A stretch of DNA of 5,770 nt, taken from positions 1 through 5,770 of the forward strand of contig JAJRQX010000056.1 of the NCBI GenBank assembly GCA_024280065.1. The letters run 5' to 3'. Shown piece after piece: positions 1-5,770 of the stretch (the stretch's first letter is position 1; every line of letters begins with the position of its first letter). Below the pieces are notes generated by a model. That model saw nothing but the letters and a program-made list of their open reading frames with translations, ran no database searches and was not told the DNA's origin. This DNA comes from Aquificota bacterium. GTDB taxonomy: Bacteria > Aquificota > Aquificia > Aquificales > Aquificaceae. The position numbers and the translations under genes were made by a program.

Positions 1-825
1 GCCCCTGAGCTTAAGGATGTCCTCAAAGTTCTTTATCTCCGTGTCCACCTTTCTGAGGGTTTCTTTGAGTCTCCTCAGGTCAAGGTCAGAGGGGGAGAGG
101 TGGTGTCTCCTTGGCATTCTGAGGAGCTTAATACCTTCCAGCTCCTTTATAAGGAGGTCTTTCTCTTTCATAAGCTCCGTCACCGCTTCCCTTGACCTTT
201 CGGACTCCCTTGCCACCATGTTTAGATCTATCCTCCCGTGGATCAGAACGGAGGATATACCTGAGTGGGGCTCCCTCACGAAGCTATCCACCTTCTCCGA
301 AAACCAATGGTATCTCCTCGCGTATCCTGTTCTTTCGTTCATACCCTGTTGCACCACCGTCCAGATACCCTCCTCCGTGAACACGAGAACGTGGTGGTAT
401 ATCCTGTATCCGTCCTGAAGGAGGACGTTGTCCACCTTTGCCACCTTCCTGCTTATATCAATGAAAGGCTCTGTGTTTACACCTACCGCATCTCCTATCT
501 TCCTTAGCTCCTCAGGAGTCCTGAGGGCTGTTCTCCCCTTACCGCCTACCATGAACACACCTATCTCCGGTCCTATCTCTTTAAGGGCCTCCTTAAGGGC
601 TCCGCACACGGTCGTGGTAAGGCCGCTTGAGTGCCAGTCAAAGCCGAGGACACACCCCAGGGACTGGAACCAGACGGGATCCGAGAGTCTCTCAAGCAGG
701 ACCTTCCTCCCGTGTTCAAGGACTATGAGCTCCACTATGGACCTGGATAGCTTCACCATTCTGCTGAAGAGCCAAGGCGGAGCCTTCCCCCGGTGGAGGG
801 GGAGATCCGCAAAACCTTTCCTCAC
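1..825 (-). CDS. DUF763 family protein; 3' end outside window
   Basis: Open frame of 275 codons starting at GTG 825-823 and running off the left edge without a stop. The N-terminus (M)RKGFADLPLHRGKAPPWLF, then SDPVWFQSLGCVLGFDWHSS, GLTTTVCGALKEAL, WTVVQQGMNERTGYARRYHW (residues 155-174) and the EPHSGI motif are hallmarks of DUF763, a conserved family of archaea and thermophilic bacteria whose function I do not know. Homologs as I remember them begin at this same RKG(F/V)ADLPLH stretch, which supports the GTG start although the nearest Shine-Dalgarno-like GGAG (842-839) is 13 bases away. The usual family length is somewhat above 350 residues, so roughly the C-terminal quarter is missing. After residue 200 the visible part becomes charged and helical, possibly coiled coil. 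There is no signal peptide or membrane segment, so it is cytoplasmic. It follows the chaperone stop by 10 bases and is probably cotranscribed, but nothing in it suggests a role in the molybdoenzyme. Confidence 0.9.
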   Translation of the reverse strand, partial: MRKGFADLPLHRGKAPPWLFSRMVKLSRSIVELIVLEHGRKVLLERLSDPVWFQSLGCVLGFDWHSSGLTTTVCGALKEALKEIGPEIGVFMVGGKGRTALRTPEELRKIGDAVGVNTEPFIDISRKVAKVDNVLLQDGYRIYHHVLVFTEEGIWTVVQQGMNERTGYARRYHWFSEKVDSFVREPHSGISSVLIHGRIDLNMVARESERSREAVTELMKEKDLLIKELEGIKLLRMPRRHHLSPSDLDLRRLKETLRKVDTEIKNFEDILKLRG

Positions 826-835
826 GGTTTATAAT

Positions 836-1495
836 TTACTCCATAAAACCGCATTTCCAGGTTGAACCTTCCAGGGTCTCCTTCTTATAGGTGGTGAGTT
901 TTTCTACCTTAAGATCCCTGGTTTCAAGCTCAAGAAAGTCCTTTAAGAGTTTAGCCATCACCTTGTAGTAATCTGTTTCCGTGTTCTCCATAACCTTCTC
1001 GCAGAAGACACCGAACCACCTCCCCAGATGGTCCTTCAGGAACTTCCTGTATGCATCAAGGGAGATCTCCTTTCCCTCACCATCAAGTTGATGAGCTTTC
1101 TGAAGCAGGTAGGAGAGGAACTCAAGCTCAGCGACGAGGTTGTCAGGTTCAAGGGGAGCCTTCAGCTCAAGACCGAAGGCCCTGTAAAAGCCGAGTATGT
1201 CCGCCATCTCAACTGACCTTCTCGCCGTCTTGTCAAGTTCGTAAGATGTCTCCCTCGCGGGAGCCTTGAGGGATGTTTCAAAGAGGGACGTGAACTCACC
1301 CTGAAGGTCAAGGAGTTTACCTTTGGACTCCTCTAAAACTTTTCCGACCTCCTCAGCAGGAAAGTTAAGACCGATGGTTTTCAGACACTTCTCAAGGTCA
1401 GGGAGAGCAGACCTGAGCTCCAAAATGACCTCCCAGTCCGGATAGGAGAAGGCAAGGGCGAGGAAGCGGTATATAAAGGCTTTTTCTATAAGCAT
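836..1495 (-). CDS. TorD/DmsD/NarJ-family molybdoenzyme assembly chaperone
   Basis: Cytoplasmic all-helical chaperone of 219 residues, the usual size for the family. Members bind the apo-catalytic subunit (often its Tat signal), help insertion of the molybdenum cofactor and prevent early export; they are not part of the mature enzyme. Visible family marks are the N-terminal helix IYRFLALAFSYPD, the GEFTSLFETSLKAPARETSYE stretch (about residues 66-86; compare the family YxxLF...P...SxY), and EPDNLVAELEFLSYLL (116-131), which corresponds to the conserved ExDHxxxEL-FL signature, with Asn in place of the usual His. Its place right behind alpha-beta-gamma matches EbdD, PcrD and NarJ. The three cysteines (37, 165, 215) form no metal motif. 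The start is 3 bases after the gamma stop. The assignment to the family is firm; the partner is inferred from context to be the alpha subunit encoded at 3493-5770. Confidence 0.92.
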   Translation of the reverse strand: MLIEKAFIYRFLALAFSYPDWEVILELRSALPDLEKCLKTIGLNFPAEEVGKVLEESKGKLLDLQGEFTSLFETSLKAPARETSYELDKTARRSVEMADILGFYRAFGLELKAPLEPDNLVAELEFLSYLLQKAHQLDGEGKEISLDAYRKFLKDHLGRWFGVFCEKVMENTETDYYKVMAKLLKDFLELETRDLKVEKLTTYKKETLEGSTWKCGFME

Positions 1496-1497
1496 AG

Positions 1498-1507
1498 CTC
1501 ACCTCTC
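1498..1507 (-). promoter_or_regulatory. Ribosome binding site of the chaperone gene
   Basis: On the minus strand GAGAGGTGAG spans the last gamma codons and the TGA stop and ends 2 bases before the ATG at 1495. The overlap points to coupled translation of gamma and chaperone. Confidence 0.75.
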
Positions 1508-2332
1508 TATCTTCAGCTTTATCCACTGGTAGCTGAGAACCTTCCTCGCCCCTCTGTGTCCCGAGCTCCCGTCCCATACAGCGAAGGTTACGTACGTTGT
1601 CTTTCCGGGACCCCAGTCCGGGTTTGAGGAGTTTTCAACGACGAAATCCCTCTTTATCACCACGTACCACTTACCGTTCCTGTAAACACCCTTACCCTGG
1701 GCGGTCTGCACATCCTTCCAGGTTGAGGAGCCGAAACCTTCAGCTACGACCTCCCTGACGGGGGTCTTGAAGGTGTTCTTCCTGAAGACCTTCTCACCCC
1801 CTATGTAGGCCAGGGCGTACTGGTTTGCCCAGTCCTCAGGGTATCTGTAAGGGGGTTTCGCGTGGGGATACCAGTCGTAGGCGTAGTTCGGGTGGATCTT
1901 CTCAACGTCTGAGTAGCCTTTCTCAAGGTTTTCCTGCCTGAAGGCGGTCCAGTGGAGTATCAGGACCCTGTCTTTTTCGCCACCCATGGTGACGGGGACC
2001 TCTGAGGAGGGTCTGTAGGGTACCTGGACCGCGACCGCGTCTGAGAAGGTGTTTATCAGGTGGAACCTGTCCTCGGTTTTGTCCTCCCATATTAGTAGGA
2101 AAGCTATTTCCTTCCCGTTGTTCAGGCTTTTGACTGTGATACTTGAGACAGGAAGGGAGGTCTCCATGGGCTTGGTTACCGTCTGGCCCGCTAAGGGGAC
2201 GGTCACCCCCTTGGCCTTCTCCCATACCTTGGCGAATGGGTCAAGGGGTATCTCTCCCTTTATCCTCTTTGAGACCAAGGTCTCACCCGAGCTGAAGGCC
2301 ACCAGAGCAAGAAGTATTAAAAGGAACCTCAT
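1499..2332 (-). CDS. Secreted heme-b gamma subunit, ethylbenzene dehydrogenase / NxrC-like family
   Basis: Third subunit of the enzyme, 277 residues, expected to bind one heme b and pass electrons between beta and a soluble periplasmic carrier. Residues 1-16 (MRFLLILLALVAFSSG) form a short Sec signal peptide with cleavage probably near residues 16-17; there is no other hydrophobic segment. The rest has the pattern of the ethylbenzene-dehydrogenase-type heme-binding domain: a VTMGGEKDRVLILHW segment (residues 114-128) and a C-terminal FAVWDGSSGHRGARKVLSYQW segment. In ethylbenzene dehydrogenase the heme is held by a Met and a Lys; by position the equivalents here are Met116 and Lys264. There is no cysteine at all, so a c-type heme is excluded. 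It takes the place of a NarI-type membrane cytochrome, which argues for a periplasmic, soluble or peripherally attached complex. Stop TGA lies within the ribosome binding site of the chaperone gene. Confidence 0.92.
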   Translation of the reverse strand: MRFLLILLALVAFSSGETLVSKRIKGEIPLDPFAKVWEKAKGVTVPLAGQTVTKPMETSLPVSSITVKSLNNGKEIAFLLIWEDKTEDRFHLINTFSDAVAVQVPYRPSSEVPVTMGGEKDRVLILHWTAFRQENLEKGYSDVEKIHPNYAYDWYPHAKPPYRYPEDWANQYALAYIGGEKVFRKNTFKTPVREVVAEGFGSSTWKDVQTAQGKGVYRNGKWYVVIKRDFVVENSSNPDWGPGKTTYVTFAVWDGSSGHRGARKVLSYQWIKLKIER

Positions 2333-2336
2333 GGCA

Positions 2337-2345
2337 CACCTCCTC
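2337..2345 (-). promoter_or_regulatory. Ribosome binding site of the gamma subunit
   Basis: On the minus strand GAGGAGGTG overlaps the last two bases of the beta TGA stop and ends 4 bases before the gamma ATG at 2332. It is a near-perfect Shine-Dalgarno that fixes the start and suggests translational coupling of beta and gamma. Confidence 0.85.
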
Positions 2346-3480
2346 AGGGTATGTCCTGCCTGACAACGCCTATCTTCTCGTCCTTGTGAGGCCTTATCTG
2401 GAAGGGTTCATACAGGGGAACCCTCACGATCTCCTTCCAGTCCTCGTCGTAGCCTATGACCTCGTTCTTACCTACCGCGAAGTGGTGGACTATCCTGTCT
2501 GTGGAGCCGAAGAGGTGAAGAAGCGCCTGAAGCTCGGGTTCCCTACCTTCCCTCATCGCCATGTATGTTCTTACGGCTCTCTCCGCCCCTGGACCGAACA
2601 TCTGCTTCAGGAAGTCAAGGGATACGTTAATTGGCGGTATGTAGTATACGTTTGGTTCTAAGCCCGTCTGGGGATAGAGAGGTAGAGCCACCTTCTTTAT
2701 GTGGACGAGGAAGTCTATGGGGTTAGTTCTCTCCGCCTTCTCGGGGGTGTTTATGAAACCCATCAGCCTTATCTTACCTATGCAGGTTATAACGCACTGG
2801 GGCTGAAGACCCTGTTCCACCCTCGGGAAGCATCCTATACACTTCTGGGATATCCTGGCAACGTAGTTAAACATGGACTTTTTGTAAGGGCAGGCTTTAA
2901 CACACTCCTGGTAACCCTCGCACCTCTCCGGGTCTATCAGGACTATACCGTCCTCCTCCCTTTTGTAGATGGCTTGTCTGGGACAGGCGGCTACACAGGC
3001 GGGATAGGTGCAGTGGTTGCAGATCCTCGGAAGGTAGAACATCCATATGGGGTGGGGGAGGCCTTCAAGGACGGTTCCCACATCAACGGGTTTGTTCACC
3101 TCGTCCTCACCTATGTTCGGGTTCGCCCAGTCAAGATCATCGGGCATCCAGCCTATAACCGTCTCAGTATCCGTTCCGTCAAGGACGGTCCTGCCCACAT
3201 ACTTCTCACCCTCCCACCTCTGGTCGTCTCCGAGTAACTCCATCAGCTTAACGTCCCATCCCAAGGGGTAAAATCCGTTCGGCTTCGTCTCAACGTTGTT
3301 CCAGAGCTGATACTCCTGACCCCTTCCGGGTGTCCAGGTGGTCTTACAGGCCACGGTACAGGTCTGACAGGCTATACACTTGTTGAGGTCCATAACCACA
3401 GCGAACTGCCTCTTTGGTCTTTTGTGTTCGTAAGGATAGTTAACCTCCCTCTTCAGCTGCCAGTTGTAAACCTTAGCCAT
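2344..3480 (-). CDS. Iron-sulfur beta subunit (NarH/NxrB/SerB family), four Fe-S clusters
   Basis: Electron-transfer subunit of 378 residues that wires the Mo site in alpha to the heme in gamma. It has exactly 15 cysteines, all placed as cluster ligands: C35/C38/C41/C45, C154/C157/C162/C166, C187/C193/C197 and C214/C217/C229/C233. In the third group Tyr190 sits where a fourth Cys would be (CEGYQEC), as in NarH-like proteins that carry a 3Fe-4S cluster there; this predicts three 4Fe-4S plus one 3Fe-4S. The N-terminus (MAKVYNWQLKREVNYPYE) and the segments QEYQLWNNVETKP and RICNHCTYPAC strongly recall Nitrospira-type NxrB and related nitrate reductase beta chains. About 108 residues separate the first two Cys groups. 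The length lies between SerB/DdhB/ClrB (about 330) and NarH (about 510). There is no signal peptide, so if periplasmic it would be exported in complex with alpha through Tat, as in this family. The start is fixed by GGGAGGT; the TGA stop lies 11 bases before gamma. Confidence 0.95.
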   Translation of the reverse strand: MAKVYNWQLKREVNYPYEHKRPKRQFAVVMDLNKCIACQTCTVACKTTWTPGRGQEYQLWNNVETKPNGFYPLGWDVKLMELLGDDQRWEGEKYVGRTVLDGTDTETVIGWMPDDLDWANPNIGEDEVNKPVDVGTVLEGLPHPIWMFYLPRICNHCTYPACVAACPRQAIYKREEDGIVLIDPERCEGYQECVKACPYKKSMFNYVARISQKCIGCFPRVEQGLQPQCVITCIGKIRLMGFINTPEKAERTNPIDFLVHIKKVALPLYPQTGLEPNVYYIPPINVSLDFLKQMFGPGAERAVRTYMAMREGREPELQALLHLFGSTDRIVHHFAVGKNEVIGYDEDWKEIVRVPLYEPFQIRPHKDEKIGVVRQDIP

Positions 3481-3485
3481 GGCAG

Positions 3486-3492
3486 ACCTCCC
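3486..3492 (-). promoter_or_regulatory. Ribosome binding site of the beta subunit
   Basis: On the minus strand GGGAGGT follows directly after the alpha TAA stop and lies 5 bases before the ATG at 3480. It supports that start and shows that the alpha-beta junction contains only a ribosome binding site. Confidence 0.85.
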
Positions 3493-5770
3493 TTATGAGA
3501 ACTTCACATAGCCCGCCTTCAGATACTTGGCGAAGGCTTTATTGGGTTTGTGTGGTCTGAGGCCGAGCCTGACCGGTCTCCAGACGCCCTTCCCGTTTAT
3601 GCCTCCGGGTTCCGCCTTCACTATCTTGGCGTAAGCTTCTCTCGGTGCTCCTATGAGGCAGTGAACATCGGGGGCGAAGCCCTTACCTATGACCTGACCC
3701 GCCAGGTTCTTCCTTACGAGAGAATCCGTCTGTAAGGTAGCCTTGTGCCAGCTTCTCGTGACGCTTTGGTGGGAGCCCCTCCTGTAGAGGGACTGGTAGC
3801 CGGTGTAAGGGTTCTTGGCGAGGCCGTTCTTGTTGACCTTAGTCCCCAAGACAGTTCCGTGGGAGGACCCGTACATGTTGAACCATATCTTGGCAACGCC
3901 GGGAGGGGTGTTGTTGGAGGCCCTGGCTCTGAGGAGGAGTCTGGCAACCTCATAGTCCTCCTTTCTCCTCTCCCACCCCTCAAAGGGCCTGTCCTGAGGG
4001 TCCGGGTCCACCCAGACGTAGTCCCCGTCCTCTATACCGAGCTTTTCAAGGTCCTTCGGGTTTATGTCTATGTAAGCTTCGGATACGAAGGGCTTTCTCC
4101 TGTCGTGCCTGTATACGTCCCCGAAAGGTCCGAAGAGGAGGGTCGTTATATCCGTGTCTCCCGTTGTCGTGTGGGCGGCGTGCCTGTATTTGGGTGTGTG
4201 GACTATGTGGGTCGCTCCTATGGAGAGTCTCAGGGGGTGTTTGGTCTTTGTAAGCTTGGCGGGTGTTACGATCACGTTCCTCGCCTGTCTCAGCTCAGTG
4301 TTTATTAGAGCCTCCTTGGAACTGACACCGTAGTCCTCTGGTCTTTTGGGTCTCAGGAGCGGATGGGGTTTCTCAACCACTATCACGTTGGGTTCGTAGT
4401 CGGTCGCATCAACGGGCTCCCTGTATACGGGGAGGTTCTCTCCCGCGTCTATGAACTCATCCTCCTCCCTGTAGAACTCAAGCCTCCCACTCTTCGTGTA
4501 CCAGGGCATGTTGTCCTCAAGCTGGTCCATGCCCACATACTTTGGGTATGTCCTTGTCATTATCATCGAGGGGACACCCTCCTGGGCCTTCTTGGCTATC
4601 TCCTCAAGTTTGTAGCCCCTCAGGTTTGCGGAAGCGTTTATGACCCTCTGGACGTATACCTCCTGCCTTCCCTCAAGTATGAACTTCCAGTAGTCCGCGA
4701 ACCTTCTATCTCCCGTGAGCTCCGCAAGTCTCTTACCTACCAAGGCGAAGACTTCCGCATCGTTCTTTGTGTCATACATCCTCCTGTGTCCGGTCTTGGG
4801 CCAGACATAGATGAACGGGTTCGTTACCGAACCCGCTATGTCCCAGTACTTGTTCTCGTTCCAGGCGTCAACGCCGAGGACTATATCCGAATACTCGCAG
4901 GTTAGGGACCACCACCACTCGTTTGTGATTATGCACTCTATCTTGGGTAGGGTGTTCATGATTATGTTGTACTTCCACTTGGCGTTTCCTAAGATTGAGT
5001 TGGCGTCAACGAACCAGCAGAATTTGGTAGGTGTTGGCATGTGTGTCTTACCCGTGAGCAGGTGTTTCCCCATGAACTGGGGTTTGTCGTCGTGGGAGTA
5101 GTAGTGGGCGGACTCTCCCTTCCAGTATCTTCTTACCTTAGCGGGTTTCTTAGGGTCAAGCTCTATGTTGAAGGGGTCTTCAAGGAAGTACTGGCCTACC
5201 CCGTTGAATAGGGCGAGCCTGAAGTTCCCGGCGTAGGAACCTATGTTGCCCGTCAGGTGACCAACGTTGTCCGTGAGGGCCACTATCAGATACATGGCCC
5301 TGTCTTTAAGGTCCCCATGGAAGTATTGGTTCACGCCCATACCCTGGGCGAGCTTCATGTTTCTCGGATGTCTCGCTATCTCCCTTGCCAGCTCAACCAC
5401 CTTCCTCGCCGGGACTCCCGTTATCTTCTCCACCTGCTCGGGCCTGTAGTTCTCCTCAAAGAACTCAAGGTAGACCTGGAAGAGGGGTTTTACCTTAACT
5501 CTCTTCCCGTCAACCGTCTTCACGTAGTACTCACCGTAGAGAGCCGGGTCTATACCGAGCTTCCAGAAGTCGTCCCCGACGTCGTCCCTCGTTATCACCT
5601 TGGGGGAATTGGTCTTCAGGTCCCAGACCACAAAGTCGTTCATGTCCTCCTCTCTTATCTTCTCGGGTATGTACTGCTTCTCCTGTTTGTAGAAGGGAGG
5701 GAGTCTGTCTCCTTTTTTGAAGACCTCCGCCTTCTTGAGGGGTTTTGGTTTGTAGTTCTTTATTATGTCC
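3493..5770 (-). CDS. Molybdopterin oxidoreductase alpha (catalytic) subunit, nitrate reductase / nitrite oxidoreductase type; 5' end outside window
   Basis: Catalytic subunit of a type II DMSO-reductase-family enzyme, holding Mo-bis-MGD and normally one N-terminal 4Fe-4S cluster. The frame is open to the right edge (first full codon 5769-5767), giving 758 visible residues. The ATG at 5643 is internal: the 42 residues before it read on smoothly, and the stretch around it matches the family region just before the conserved (F)xVWD motif, here FVVWD. The middle contains THMPTPTK (5046-5023), ILGNAKW (4995-4975) and NEWWW (4923-4909), typical of the pterin-binding core. The C-terminal part (about 4275-3574) is the molydopterin-dinucleotide-binding domain, with ATHIVHTPKYRHAAHTT and LGIEDGDYVWV. 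Stop is TAA, 12 bases before beta. Missing are perhaps 300-400 residues carrying the Tat signal, Fe-S ligands and the Mo-ligand Asp. By remembered similarity it is closest to NxrA-like enzymes. Selenate or chlorate reductase remain possible, and the substrate cannot be fixed from this fragment. Confidence 0.93.
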   Translation of the reverse strand, partial: DIIKNYKPKPLKKAEVFKKGDRLPPFYKQEKQYIPEKIREEDMNDFVVWDLKTNSPKVITRDDVGDDFWKLGIDPALYGEYYVKTVDGKRVKVKPLFQVYLEFFEENYRPEQVEKITGVPARKVVELAREIARHPRNMKLAQGMGVNQYFHGDLKDRAMYLIVALTDNVGHLTGNIGSYAGNFRLALFNGVGQYFLEDPFNIELDPKKPAKVRRYWKGESAHYYSHDDKPQFMGKHLLTGKTHMPTPTKFCWFVDANSILGNAKWKYNIIMNTLPKIECIITNEWWWSLTCEYSDIVLGVDAWNENKYWDIAGSVTNPFIYVWPKTGHRRMYDTKNDAEVFALVGKRLAELTGDRRFADYWKFILEGRQEVYVQRVINASANLRGYKLEEIAKKAQEGVPSMIMTRTYPKYVGMDQLEDNMPWYTKSGRLEFYREEDEFIDAGENLPVYREPVDATDYEPNVIVVEKPHPLLRPKRPEDYGVSSKEALINTELRQARNVIVTPAKLTKTKHPLRLSIGATHIVHTPKYRHAAHTTTGDTDITTLLFGPFGDVYRHDRRKPFVSEAYIDINPKDLEKLGIEDGDYVWVDPDPQDRPFEGWERRKEDYEVARLLLRARASNNTPPGVAKIWFNMYGSSHGTVLGTKVNKNGLAKNPYTGYQSLYRRGSHQSVTRSWHKATLQTDSLVRKNLAGQVIGKGFAPDVHCLIGAPREAYAKIVKAEPGGINGKGVWRPVRLGLRPHKPNKAFAKYLKAGYVKFS

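Larger units (their letters stand above)
836..5770 (-). other. Molybdoenzyme operon, order alpha-beta-gamma-chaperone
   Basis: Four genes with gaps of 12, 11 and 3 bases and a ribosome binding site in each gap. There is no room for internal promoters or terminators, so they should be transcribed as one unit from a promoter beyond the right edge. The order A-B-C-D is that of ebdABCD and pcrABCD, and differs from serABDC, clrABDC and ddhABDC, where the chaperone gene precedes gamma. No regulatory site is visible, because the upstream region is outside the window. Confidence 0.85.

Noticed and set aside
787..802. CCCCC-GGTGGA-GGGGG inverted repeat as a terminator
   Set aside because: It lies inside the DUF763 coding region at conserved residues, has a short stem, and is not followed by a T-run on the minus strand.
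826..834. TATAAA (833-828 on the minus strand) as a -10 promoter box for the DUF763 gene
   Set aside because: It ends 2 bases before the GTG, so transcription would begin inside the coding region, and no good -35 box is seen upstream. It is AT-rich spacer.
17..865. Plus-strand open frames at 17-418 and 428-865
   Set aside because: They lie opposite the DUF763 gene, whose minus-strand frame is open throughout and matches a known family from its first residues.
2701..3237. Long plus-strand open frame of 178 codons inside the beta gene
   Set aside because: It is antisense to a beta subunit whose Cys motifs are all intact. The purine-rich sense strand leaves few stops in the opposite frames, and the predicted product resembles nothing I know.
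3745..4905. Plus-strand open frames of about 180-187 codons opposite the alpha gene (3745-4308, 4363-4905)
   Set aside because: They are in step with the alpha codons, lack recognisable domains and ribosome binding sites, and are explained by the same strand bias.

Overview
The window is wholly coding on the minus strand. Five genes are packed head to tail with gaps of 3 to 12 bases, and both end genes are cut by the window edges. Read in transcription order from the right edge, they are: (1) the catalytic molybdopterin alpha subunit of a type II DMSO-reductase-family enzyme (5' end missing), (2) its iron-sulfur beta subunit, (3) a secreted heme-b gamma subunit of the ethylbenzene-dehydrogenase type, (4) a TorD/NarJ-type assembly chaperone, and (5) a DUF763 protein (3' end missing). 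There are no RNA genes, mobile elements, repeats or CRISPR arrays, and no intergenic stretch longer than 12 bases.

The first four genes form a complete alpha-beta-gamma-chaperone set for a molybdenum respiratory enzyme. Substrate would react at the Mo-bis-MGD site of alpha. Electrons would pass along the four Fe-S clusters of beta (three 4Fe-4S and one 3Fe-4S) to a single heme b in gamma, and from there exchange with a soluble periplasmic carrier. The chaperone would hold and load apo-alpha before export. From remembered family sequences, alpha and beta look closest to the periplasm-facing nitrate reductase / nitrite oxidoreductase branch (Nitrospira-type NxrAB and related nitrate reductases), rather than to cytoplasmic NarGH. 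Selenate, chlorate, perchlorate and ethylbenzene enzymes share the architecture, so substrate and direction remain inferred. No NarI-type membrane cytochrome b is present.

The organism is probably a thermophilic bacterium, most likely of the Aquificaceae. The coding strand is strongly purine-rich, Arg is mostly AGG/AGA, Ile is often ATA, proteins are rich in Lys/Glu, G+C is about one half, genes are tightly packed with GGAGGT-type ribosome binding sites, and DUF763 is found mainly in archaea and thermophiles. The taxonomic call is inference from composition and resemblance, not from a marker gene.
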